Source of the DNA: Nematostella vectensis
Taxonomy: Eukaryota; Cnidaria; Anthozoa; Actiniaria; Edwardsiidae
Assembly: GCF_932526225.1 (NCBI RefSeq)
Contig: NC_064037.1
Coordinates: forward strand, 17,336,471-17,400,470
Length of the DNA: 64,000 nucleotides
Direction of reading: 5' to 3'
The notes under the pieces are model-generated. The model was given only the letters and a program-made list of their open reading frames with translations, had not been told where the DNA came from and did no database searches. Below are positions 34,299 through 44,855 of the stretch, one piece after another (position 1 is the first letter of the stretch; each line of letters begins with the position of its first letter). A program made the translations under genes and the position numbers.

Positions 34299-37200
34299 GG
34301 CTACTAGCGGGAAAAGCGTGCGAGACAATAATAGTGGCTACTAGTGCCGAAAGCGTGCGTGAAACTAAGAGCGGCTACTAGCGTAGAAGGTGTACGTGAT
34401 AATAAGAGCGGCTACTAGTGGGGAAAGCGTGCGTGACAATAAGAGCCGCTACTAGTGGGGAAAGCGTGCGTGACACTAGGAGGGGCTACTAGTGGGGAAA
34501 GCGTGCGTGACACTAAGAGGGGCTACTAGTGGGGAAAGCGTGCGTGACAATAAAAGCGGCTACTAGTGGGGAAAGCGTGCGTGACACTAAGAGGGGCTAC
34601 TAGTGGGGAAAGCGTGCGTGACAATAAAAGCGGCTACTAGTGGGGAAAGCGTGCGTGACAATAAAAGCGGCTACTAGTGGGGAAAGCGTGTTTGACACTA
34701 AGAGGGGCTACTAGTGTGGAAAGCGTGCGTGACACTAGGAGGGGCTACTAGTGGGGAAAGCGTGCGTGACAATAAGAGCAGCTACTAGTGGGGAAAGCGT
34801 GCGTGACAATAGGAGCGGCTACTAGTGGGGAAAGCGTGCGTGACAATAAGAGCGGCTACTAGTGGGGAAAGCGTGCGTGATAATAAGAGCGGCTACTAGT
34901 GTGGAAGGCGTGCGTGACAATAAGAGCGGCTCCTAGTGGGGAAGGCGTGCGTGACACTTAGAGGGGCTACTAGTGGGGAAAGCGTGCGTGACAATAAGAG
35001 CAGCTACTAGTGGGGAAAGCGTGCGTGACAATAGGAGCGGCTACTAGTGTGGAAAGCGTGCGTGACAATAAGAGCGGCTACTAGTGGGGAAAGCGTGCGT
35101 GACAATAGGAGCGGCTACTAGTGGGGAAAGCGTGCGTGACAATAAGAGCGGCTACTAGTGTGGAAAGCGTACGTGACAATAAGAGCGGCTCCTGGTGGGG
35201 AAAGCGTGCGTGATAATAAGAGCGGCTACAAGCGGGGAAAGCGTACGTGATAATAAGAGCGGCTCCTGTTGGGGAAAGCGTGCGTGATAATAAGAGCGGC
35301 TACTAGTGGGGAAAGCGTACGTGACAATAAGAGCGGCTCCTGTTGGGGAAAGCGTGCGTGATAATAAGAGCGGCTACTAGTGGGGAAAGCGTACGTGATA
35401 ATAAGAGCGACTCCTGGTGGGGAAACCGTGCGTGACAATAAGAGCGGCTACTAGTAGGGAAGGCGTGCATGACACTTAGAGGGGCTACTAGTGGGGAAAG
35501 CGTGCGTGACAATAAGAGCGGCTCCTGGTGGGGAAAGCGTGCGTGATAATAAGAGCGGCTACTAGTGGGGAAAGCGTACGTGACAATAAGAGCGGCTCCT
35601 GGTGGGGAAAGCGTGCGTGATAATAAGAGCAGCTACTAGTGGGGAAGGCGTGCGTGACAATAAGAGCGGCTCCTGGTGGGGAAAGCGTGCGTGACAATAA
35701 GAGCGGCTACTAGTGGGGAAAGCGTACGTGACAATAAGAGCAGCTACTAGTGGGGAAGGCGTGCGTGACAATAAGAGCGGCTACTAGTAGGGAAAGCGTG
35801 CGTGACAATAAGAGGGGCTACTAGTGGGGAAGGCGTGCGTGACAATAAGAGCAGCTCCTGGTGGGGAAAGCGTGCGTGACAATAAGAGGGGCTACTAGTG
35901 GGGAAGGCGTGCGTGACAATAAGAGCAGCTCCTGGTGGGGAAAGCGTGCGTGACAATAAGATCGGCTACTAGTAGGGAAGGCGCGTGACAATAAGAGCGG
36001 CTACTAGTGGGGAAAGCGTGCGTGACAATAAGATCGGCTACTAGTAGGGAAGGCGTGCGTGATAATAAGAGCGGCTACTAGTGGGGAAAGCGTACGTGAC
36101 AATAAGAGCAGCTCCTGGTGGGGAAAGCGTACGTGACAATAAGAGCGGCTCCTGGTGGGGAAAGCGTGCGTGACAATAAGAGGGGCTACTAGTGGGGAAG
36201 GCGTGCGTGACAATAAGAGCAGCTACTAGTGGGGAAGGCGTACGTGACAATAAGAGCGGCTACTAGTAGGGAAGGCGTGCGTGACAATAAGAGCGGCTAC
36301 TAGTGGGGAAAGCGTGCGTGACACTTAGAGGGGCTACTAGTGGGGAAAGCGTGCGTGACACTAGGAGGGGCTACTAGTGGGGAAAGCGTGCGTGACAATA
36401 AGAGCAGCTACTAGTGGGGAAGGCGTACGTGACAATAAGAGCGGCTACTAGTAGGGAAGGCGTGCGTGACAATAAGAGCGGCTACTAGTGGGGAAAGCGT
36501 GCGTGACACTTAGAGGGGCTACTAGTGGGGAAAGCGTGCGTGACACTAGGAGGGTCTACTAGTGGGGAAAGCGTGTTTGACAATAAGAGCGGCTACTATT
36601 GGGGAAAGCGTACGTGACAATAAGAGCCGCTACTAGTAGGGAAAGCGTGCGTGACACTTAGAGGGGCTACTAGTGGGGAAAGCGTGCGTGACACTTAGAG
36701 GGGCTACTAGTGGGAAAAGCGTGCGTGACAATAAGAGCGGCTACTAGTGGGGAAGGCGTGCGTGACAATAAGAGCAGCTACTAGTGGGGAAGGCGTGCGT
36801 GACAATAAGAGCGGCTACTAGTGGGGAAAGCGTGCGTGACACTAAGAGCCGCTACTAGTAGGGAAAGCGTGCGTGACACTAAGAGGGGCTACTAGTGGGG
36901 AAAGCGTGCGTGACACTTAGAGGGGCTACTAGTGGGGAAAGCGTGCGTGACACTTAGAGGGGCTACTAGTGGGAAAAGCGTGCGTGACAATAAGAGCGGC
37001 TACTAGTGGGGAAGGCGTGCGTGACAATAAGAGCAGCTACTAGTGGGGAAGGCGTGCGTGACAATAAGAGCGGCTACTAGTGGGGAAAGCGTGTTTGACA
37101 ATAAGAGCGGCTACTATTGGGGAAAGCGTACGTGACAATAAGAGCCGCTACTAGTAGGGAAAGCGTGCGTGACACTAAGAGGGGCTACTAGTGGGGAAAG

Positions 37201-37345
37201 CGTGCGTGACACTAAGAGCGGCTCCGGGTAGGGAAAGCGTGCGTGACACTAAGAGGAGCTACTAGTGGGGAAAGCGTGCGTGACAATAAGAGGGGCTACT
37301 AGTGGGGAAAGCGTGCGTGACAATAAGAGCGGCTACTAGTGGGGA
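34299..37345 (+). repeat. 37-bp minisatellite, about 82 copies
   Basis: Unit GGCTACTAGTGGGGAAAGCG TGCGTGACAATAAGAGC with variants (AGAGGGG, CTCCTGGT, GCGTACGTG). Higher-order copies are visible: a GTGTTTGACA variant recurs at 36573 and 37091 (518 bp, 14 units), and a GGCGTACGTG run recurs at 36237 and 36422 (185 bp, 5 units). The 69-residue minus-strand open frames are by-products of the repeat. Confidence 0.95.
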
Positions 37346-37750
37346 AAGTCACGAGTCGCGAGACATGCAAGTCATGAGTCGCGAGACAGGCAAGTCATGA
37401 GCCGCGAGAAATGCAAGTCGCGAGACATGCAAAAGTCATGAGTCGCGAGACATGCAAGTTATGAGTCGCGAGACATGCAAAAGTCATGAGTCGCGAGACA
37501 TGCAAAAGTCATAAGTCGCGAGACAAGCGAAAGTCACGAGTCGCGAGACATGCAAAAGTCATGAGTCGCGAGACAAGCGAAAGTCACGAGTCTCGAGACA
37601 TGCAAAAGTCAGGAGTCGCGAGACATGCAAAAGTCATGAGTCGCGAGACAAGCGAAAGTCGCGAGACATGCAAAAGTCATGAGTCGCGAGACATGCAAAA
37701 GTCATGAGTCGCGAGACATGCGAAAGTCATGAGTTGCGAGACATGCAAAA
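37346..37750 (+). repeat. Second minisatellite (about 25-27 bp), continuing at 39558-39576
   Basis: Unit GTCATGAGTCGCGAGACATG CAAAA, with AAGCGAAA variants, about 15 copies. It begins inside the last 37-bp unit. A last part-unit, AAAAGTCATGAGTCGCG, appears 1.8 kb away on the far side of the TIR element. Confidence 0.92.
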
Positions 37751-39557
37751 TAGTCCAGCGGATATGTGCAGATTTTACCTTGAATAGTGATAGTTTTTGA
37801 TACCTCTTACAAGATAGGCTATAGAGCCAAGCTCAGTTCGGCTTTAATTTCTGATTAATAATAAATATTGATTTGGCCGCTATTTTGAACCGGAAGTAAA
37901 CTAACTTTTCCAAAAAAATAAATAAACTCGCACATTTTAAGAAAGTTTAGACAAATAAAATATAAGTCAGAGAATGCATCTAAACAAAAGAGTTCTTAAA
38001 GTAACAAGTTTTTTTTAATTTTTTGTAACTTTTAGGGTGACAGCGATTTTGAACCGGAAGTAGTAAAAAAAAATTTGTTTCGGCAGTAGTTTAGGGTCAT
38101 CTTTTCAAGATCAGCTATGGAGCCAAAAGAAAATCTGATTTAAACACGGATTATCTTGGGATATTAAAATGGCCGATAATTTAATCCGAAAGTGAAGTCA
38201 CGCGTCGATACTCGTCGAAAGTCGTCAAATGATTTAAAAGACACATATCGCTCAATAGCTGGATCAAGAGAAAAGAAAGAAGACAAAAGCAACTGCTTAT
38301 GTGACAAGCCTGGTGGGGATACCAAGTACCCCGGGAGCGGCCCGCTCCACCAATTGACTTTAACGTCTGTAAACGACTGCACACATGAATGTGTGCAAGT
38401 GCTACAAGATGAACAGTTTCTAACAGTAGGAACTGTTAATCTGGTGGCCTCGGGTGTGCGCTTATCACTCTTCTTGCATTTCTTCCTTTTTCTACAGAAG
38501 AGTCAAAGGAGTATCTCGCCAATTAGAATTCCACGCATTTACAGGTGATACTGTATCCTGTTGTGCGGATAGGGGGAAAAGACAGTACTTGCTGTATTCC
38601 CCGAAGCCACAGATGGTCTTCGACAGCTAGCCTTCAGGCCAGTTAAGATAAAATACAGAATGTTTGGCAACACTTGAAGTAGACAAGGCAAGAATGCAGC
38701 TCTTCGTGAAGAAAGGAACAGCATTTTGGTGTCATTCTACCGACGAAGGCAGCTATCATACAACACACCAAGAAAGCTGCCTTTCAAGCAGGCCACTGTT
38801 GGGGGGAAGCACTCCTCCCTGTCTCAATACTTCCGTGTTTTTAGCACAATGGACAACAGTTGCCATAGCCGCCAATAGAGTGTGCAGAAACCGGTTTAAA
38901 AAAAATTAATAGCAGAAACCTAATCAGTTTTGCCTTTTTTTACAACTTAAAAGTATTAAATGGATTTCATGAATATTTTGGTCGTAGACTTTTAAACAAG
39001 ATGTGCATCTCTGTGCTTTCAAAAATGCCAAATTTAATCTCCAGTGCAAAATGGCTGCAATTATAATAAACCATATTTGTCGGTGATAAAAGCCGATTTT
39101 ATCTTGGCTCCATAGCTTATCTTATAAAGGTTATTGCAACCTACAACTGCAATAAAATTGGTGTCTTTTGCTAGAGGGCGCGGGGTGAAACAAACGTCCG
39201 AGGTTTTACTTTAGACTACTTCCGGTTAAAGGTGGCTATCACCTTTAAAGTTCCAAAAATGACAAATTTGCGGTTATTTTCAAAAATATTGGGTTTAAAC
39301 TGTTAAATACGTTCTTTGACTTTCATATTAGTTGTCTAGTGAAAAACAGTATCAAAATGTGCAAGTTTATTTTTTATAAAAAGGTAGTTTACTTCCGGTT
39401 CAAAATGTCGGCCAAATCAATACTCCTTATTAGAAATTAAAGCCGATCTGAGCTTGGCTCTATAGCCTATCTTGAAAAGGGTATTAAAAACTATAACTAT
39501 GCTTAAGTTGGTAACTTTAGCAAAAAGTGCGCAATTCAAACACATATCCGCCTGACT
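37751..39557. mobile_element. 1.8-kb long-TIR element inserted in the minisatellite
   Basis: The left end TAGTCCAGCGGATATGTG and the right end (other strand) AGTCAGGCGGATATGTG are inverted. Similarity continues for several hundred bases, through AAGATAGGCTATAGAGCCAA and ATTTTGAACCGGAAGTAAAC on both arms. AAAA flanks both sides; removing the element plus one AAAA restores a perfect minisatellite unit. The centre (38190-38900) has broken open frames without a recognised domain. ACCGGAAGT, an ETS-type core, occurs twice per arm, although the outer copies are the clearest. Confidence 0.85.
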
Positions 39558-39627
39558 AAAAGTCATGAGTCGCGATCTGTCAAGGGAATACCACCAGCAG
39601 GAACTATGAGAGGGTTCTTGTCAGTTT

Positions 39628-40277
39628 AGGAAGTGTTCATTAAATACACCGAGTTGGGGGGGGGGGGGGGGTTTACTCAAGACACCTTAAAATTTCAGAG
39701 CCCCCCTCTCATCGAATCTTTTTTCTTTGGTGCCTCCCCCCCCCCCCTGAACCCCAATATTTTCAGAGCATGGTCCACCCATTTGTTTTTGGTAAAAATA
39801 CTCTTCTGTTTAAAAAGGAATAAAATGTCCAACGTATGAAATATTGCATGTATATCGTTTTGTGGATTTGCAGCCTCCACCAATGTTTAGAAGTTTATTT
39901 CTATTTGATCCTGTTTACTGATAACTAACTGTATCGGTAAATTCAACTGTTATATATTAAAAGCTAGATCGGTAAATCTAACTTTACTGTCATATACTGA
40001 AAGCTGGAAGTATCTATATTATGGTTTATAAAGACAAAAGTATTAAACATTGGTCATTTGGCTTAATGTTCAATCTGTATTTGTGCTACAAACTATATCA
40101 TATCAATAAAATAGTAAAGCTGAAAAGTACGGCTCCTAAAAAATTCAGAGCCCCCCCCCCCCCCCCCCCCCTTATAGGACCTTTTTTCGGAGCCCCACAT
40201 TTTGGTGGTTCAAAAAATTCGGAGCCCCCCTCAAGATCTCCCCTCCCCCCTTGGGGTATTTAATGAGTACCCCCTTA
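39628..40277. mobile_element. TIR element with G/C homopolymer tracts (copy 2)
   Basis: Left AGGAAGTGTTCATTAAATAC then CACCGAG and a G run of about 15. The right end on the other strand reads AAGGGGGTACTCATTAAATA then CCCC. The interior has further C runs (39733-39745, 40152-40170). It resembles the element at 8037-8883 in both ends and composition. Confidence 0.65.
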
Positions 40278-40730
40278 TGACTTTCAAAGGCTCACCTATC
40301 TCTACTGTTAACAAGGCAAAGAAGCGCCGTAAAATTTAGGTAGACAAAGCACTTGCCATTTCATTCATTGTGAGATCAACATAAGATAACTCGGCGCACG
40401 TATTATACTGTTAATTATTTTACTGCATAGTGTGTACGGGCGAAACGGCCGTTTTGTTGGCTTTTCAAATCATTAGGATTGTGATCAGAATGATATAATA
40501 ATAATGAAATATGTTCTTTCTGGGATTAATGCAAAACAAAGCCTAGATGGAACACTGTTATGCAATCACGCAAAATAATACTAGGATTCTAGAACTTCGT
40601 CGACACTTCACACATTGTATGCAGAATGAAGCTACGATACTCACCTAGCTAATAAACTGGGCCTGGGGATGTTATCTGCAGAGTCCGCTCAACCTCTTCC
40701 CCTAAGATTTTCCATTTAACTCGAAACTCC
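40278..40730. other. Gene-free stretch between two TIR elements
   Basis: AT-rich, no open frame or repeat of note. Confidence 0.4.
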
Positions 40731-41041
40731 ATAGGGGGGGAGGGGGGGCGGAATCCGAAAAAGTGGACCTAATTTTTCCTGTGGGGAGGGGGGGAGTTCT
40801 CTGCTAAAAATCTGACCACCCCTGAAAGAACAAAGAGTGATTTTTTTTATGACTTCAATTGCAGTATCTCCACGGGACGTTTATTTTCGGATTTGGCTAC
40901 ATACCAGAATGATCTGGCTTATGCTTTATAGTTTTGTCTACAAATAGCACGTCTATTGAGAACCGAAAGTGAACATTCGGCCGTTGTGGGAGGAGGAGGG
41001 GGGTGCGTTCACACCCCCCTGGCCCCCTGGGTACGGGCCTG
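40731..41041. mobile_element. Second copy of the CAGGCC TIR element, left end lost
   Basis: Matches 28350-28617 closely (AGTGGACCTAATTTTTCC, ATCTCCACGGGACG, TTTTGTCTACAAATAGCACG, TTCGGCCGTTGTG). It ends CTGGGTACGGGCCTG, the inverted counterpart of the left end of copy 1. Its own left TIR is missing or unrecognisable beyond a G-rich tract. Confidence 0.75.
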
Positions 41042-41559
41042 AGCGCGATCCCCAAACGAGACAAGGATCTTGGATCCACTTAGGACCCACAACAACGAAT
41101 TTAACTGTAAAATAAACCTTTCATATAGCAATATCAAGTTGGTTTATTGGGTAGTAAATTTAAAGCTGTAAAAGTTACTTCAAATTACATCCCAAACTCA
41201 GGCAAATTGTTGCGTTGCTTCGTATGTGATCATCGCATGTGTCTAAATAAAGCCTGATTCACACGAAACAACATCTGGAAATCAGGATACTGGAAATATT
41301 TCATAGTATGGTACACAAACAGTACATTTTCAAAAAACAACAGAATGGGAAATGTTTTTGATAACTGTAACTTTTTTCAAGTTTAATTTTTTTTTAGGAC
41401 GCATTGCTTTACAGCCACTATTAATCTAGGGGTAAGCGGGACTTTAATGCTTTTAAAGATAAGGCTATATTCTTCTTGAGGCTATCAGTCCTCTAATATC
41501 ACTATGGCAACAGCCGAATCTCAATTGTGATATTAAAAGAAGTTAATGTAAGCATGAGT
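41042..41559. other. Gene-free stretch
   Basis: AT-rich, non-coding by eye. The nearest features are the TIR element to the left and the coding-like stretch to the right. Confidence 0.35.
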
Positions 41560-41965
41560 CTAACTAATGGTCTTTATTTGGCGTTCCACAGATCGATTCC
41601 AGGTCCACTGCGACATTTCAGCTCTCTCCTTCTGTATTATGCTTATTCGGGCATCAGCTATCCCTTCAATGTTCTCTTGCAGCTTCGCCATACTGTCTTG
41701 GTCTTTGAAACTAGCATGATGCGCGAAATATAATATTTCCAATATAATGTTACCAATCCAAGTCTTTTAGCTCCATGATCTGATTATCGTATCAATGTTC
41801 ATTGTACATAGTTTGAGCACAACATGTCTCTGGATCGTAGAGCTCGGTCTCTAGCGGCAGGGTATTCGTCCCTTTGTTCATGTCATTGTCTGTACATCGT
41901 TTGGGCAACGTGCTGTGAGTAGGAGTCATCTCGGTGCCTCTTCGCTCGCCACATTAAGGCTGTAA
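41560..41965 (-). other. Possible terminal exons of an unrecognised minus-strand gene
   Basis: Going left from about 41940, one frame reads MTPTHSTLPKRC... and TNTLPLETELYDPETCCAQT, then meets TGA near 41797 and continues as YDNQIMELKDLDW up to a GTAACA donor. After an acceptor near 41697, MAKLQENIEGIADARIS... and KERAEMSQWTWNRSVERQ run to a TAG at 41560-41562. The texture is protein-like and coiled-coil-prone. It could be 3' exons of the ZDHHC gene, whose last placed exon ends open at 44856, or a separate decayed gene. The in-frame TGA weakens the case. Confidence 0.3.
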
Positions 41966-42159
41966 GAATACAAGAAGCAGTGAATCACACACCTGGCACT
42001 GATATCAATCAAGTAACAAAAGATGATCCAATTAATGAATTCAGATAGCGAAAGTGGTTCAGAGAAATAAAAAGGAAAATATCAAAGAAACAGTCATATC
42101 ATGTACATTTGCAATAATGTATTTTTATAACATCTTTATCAAATACTCTCTTCGCTCTA

Positions 42160-42545
42160 CCTAACACCCGGGCTAAGGCGGTACATGGTGTGCTAATCAC
42201 AGGGCTAAGGTGGTACATGGTGTGCTAACAACAGGGCTAAGGTGGTACATGGTGCGCTAACAACAGGGCTAGGGTGGTACATGGTGTGCTAAGAACAGGG
42301 CTAGGGTGGTACATGGTGCGCTAACAACAGGGCTAGGGTGGTACATGGTGTGCTAAGAACAGGGCTAGGGTGGTACATGGTGCGCTAAGAACAGGGCTAG
42401 GGTGGTACATGGTGTGCTAAATACAGGGCTAAGGCGGTAGGTACATGTTGTGTTAATCACAGGGCAAAGGCGGTACATGGTGTTCTAAAAACAGGGCTAA
42501 GGCAGTACATGGTGTGCTAATCACAGGGCTAGGGCAGTACATGTT
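42160..42545 (+). repeat. 32-bp minisatellite, about 12 copies
   Basis: Unit ACAGGGCTAGGGTGGTACAT GGTGCGCTAAGA with AAGG and GTGTGC variants. No gene at either edge. Confidence 0.92.
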
Positions 42546-43544
42546 TTTGTCTAATACTTGGCTCGCCGACCTTTCCGGCACACTTTATTAAAGAATATCC
42601 ATCAGCCCCTTCCATGTTATTTTTTACAACATGAAATACATGGCCTATTTGCAAGAACTTGCAAAAAATGCAGCGAAGTGTTGTAAGTGAAATCTATTAT
42701 TATACTTTTTTATTAGCAAGACCACTAATGTTTCTTGTCTTAGACTATGTTTGATGAGACGATTACTCAATTAAATTTGTTGTTGGGAATGCGTTGTCTA
42801 CATGATTGGTCTTGTCTAAGGCTTGCTTACCTGCATGTGTTGTTGCTTTTCAAAGCCTTGCTCACACGGTCACTTCCACCCTATTGGCTGCTCTCCCATT
42901 TGTTGAACGTACGTAGCTATTGGACAGTGACTGAGGAGTGGAGTTTATGGCCGTCACGAATGAGTCAGGGCGCTGAGTTCTTGTGTCTCGTCTATCTTGG
43001 TGCTAATAGAAGAGAAGCACAACTGTCATATTATTTGGTACCTGAATATCATACTTAGGTTTGAGTGAGAAAAGTAAGAGAGAGAGCACTTGCATTGCTA
43101 TTTCTCCATTCTCCTACCATCTATCCACATGCACACATTCCCTCCTTAAAGTGGCTGATACTCAGGCTAAATAATTACACATTGGTCACAAAGCTACTTC
43201 AAGGAATGACAACGATTTGTAGAGACTAAGCCTAAAGTTTATAGTATTTTTATGCACGCTAAGCGATCAGAAAGGCTACGATGGTTTTAAACACATCCCA
43301 TACTTATTTATAACCTTACCCACTGTTTTATCTGTTTGTTTGCTTTTTACTTTATGATGAACCAAAATTAAAATGTGCTTGAGGATCAAGCCATCCTTTC
43401 TGAGTGGCCTTTTTTGTTGCCTTACATACAAAAAAAAAACTTAGAGAAATCACTTGCAAGGAAAACACAGAAATTAAGTATGTCTACCATGGCCATCCCC
43501 TTTATATCACTTTTATGGGAAAAGCATAGTATACCAGGTGCAAA
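42546..43544. other. Gene-free stretch between satellites
   Basis: An open frame at 42747-43058 has no recognisable domain. It includes a run of hydrophobic codons that I cannot place in any family. Confidence 0.35.
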
Positions 43545-44686
43545 GGGGTGAGTGCAGCTAGGAATGAGTGCAGCTAGGGGTGAGTGCAGCTAGGGGTGAG
43601 TGCAGCTAGGGGTGAGTGCAGCTAGGGATGAGTGCAGCTAGGGGTGAGTGCAGCTAAGGGTGAGTGCAGCTAGGGATGAGTGCAACTAGGGATAAGTGCA
43701 GCTAGGAATGAGTGCAACTAGGGATGAGTGCAGCTAGGGATGAGTGCAACTAGGGATAAGTGCAACTAGGGATGAGTGAAGCAAGGGATGGGTGCAGCTA
43801 GGGGTGAGTGCCGCTAGGGGTGAGTGCAGCTAGGGATGAGTGCAGCTAGGGGTGAGTGCAGCTAGGGGTGAGTACAGCTAGGGGTGAGTGCAGCTAGGAG
43901 TGAGTGCAGCTAGGAGTGAGTGCAGCTAGGGATGAGTGCAGCTAGGGATGAGTGCAGCTAGGGATGAGTACAGCTAAGGTTGAGTGCAGCTAAGGGTGAG
44001 TGCAGCTAAGGGTGAGTGCAGCTAGGGGTGAGTGCAGCTAGGGATAAGTGCGGCTAGGGGTGAGTGCAGCTAGGGGTGAGTGCAGCCAGGGATGAGTGCA
44101 GCTAGGGATGAGTGCAGCTAGGGGTGAGTGCAGCTAGGGGTGAGTGTAGCTAAGGGTGAGTGCAGCTAAGGGTGAGTGCAGCTAGGGATGAGTGCAGCTA
44201 GGGATAAGTGCAGCTAGGGGTGAGTGCAGCTAGGGATGAATGCAGCTAAGGATAAGTGCAGCTAGTGAATGCAGCTAGGGATGAGTGCAGCTAGGGATGA
44301 GTCCAGCTAGGGATAAGTCCAGCTAGGGATAAGTGCAGCTAGGGGTGAGTGCAGCTAGGGATGAGTGCAGCTAGGGATGAGTGCAGCTAGGGGTGAGTGC
44401 AGCTAGGGATGAGTGCAGCTAGGGGTGAGTGCAGCAAGGGATGAGTGCAGCTAGGGGTGAGTGCCGCTAGGGGTGAGTGCAGCTAGGGATGAGTGCAGCT
44501 AGGGGTGAGTGCAGCTAGGGATGAGTGCAGCTAGGGGTGAGTGCAGCTAGGGGTGAGTGCAGCTAGGGGTGAGTGCAGCTAGGGGTGAGTGCAGCTATGG
44601 GGGAATGCAGCTAGGGGTGAGTGCAGCTAGGGATGAGTGCAGCTAGGGGTGAGTGCAGCTAGGGGTGAGTGCAGCTAGGGGTGAGC
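43545..44686 (+). repeat. 16-bp minisatellite, about 71 copies
   Basis: Unit GGGTGAGTGCAGCTAG, with GGGATGAGTGCAGCTA and GGATAAG variants. Every GGGTGAGTGCAG unit contains a donor-like GGTGAGT and an acceptor-like GCAG on the plus strand. The ZDHHC gene is on the other strand here, so these would matter only to plus-strand transcripts. Confidence 0.95.
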
Positions 44687-44855
44687 ACAAGGGGGCAGGC
44701 ACACATCTTTTGGCCACAAATAGAGTAGCTTCTCATCCAAAAACCACCAATCTTATGTATATCAATATATATAATATCTAAATCATATAATAATAGATAT
44801 AATAATATCAGTGCCACCATGTAAAAGCGTCATTTGCCCATCAATCTATTCTTAC

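Noticed and set aside
34299..37345. CRISPR array
   Set aside because: Units are directly adjacent with no unique spacers, and the context is a eukaryotic genome; it is a minisatellite.
38192..38909. Transposase gene inside the 1.8-kb TIR element
   Set aside because: Two frames exist but show no catalytic motif or continuous domain, so I call the element non-autonomous.
42747..43058. 103-codon open frame
   Set aside because: No domain, no supporting splice or start context, and surrounded by satellites.
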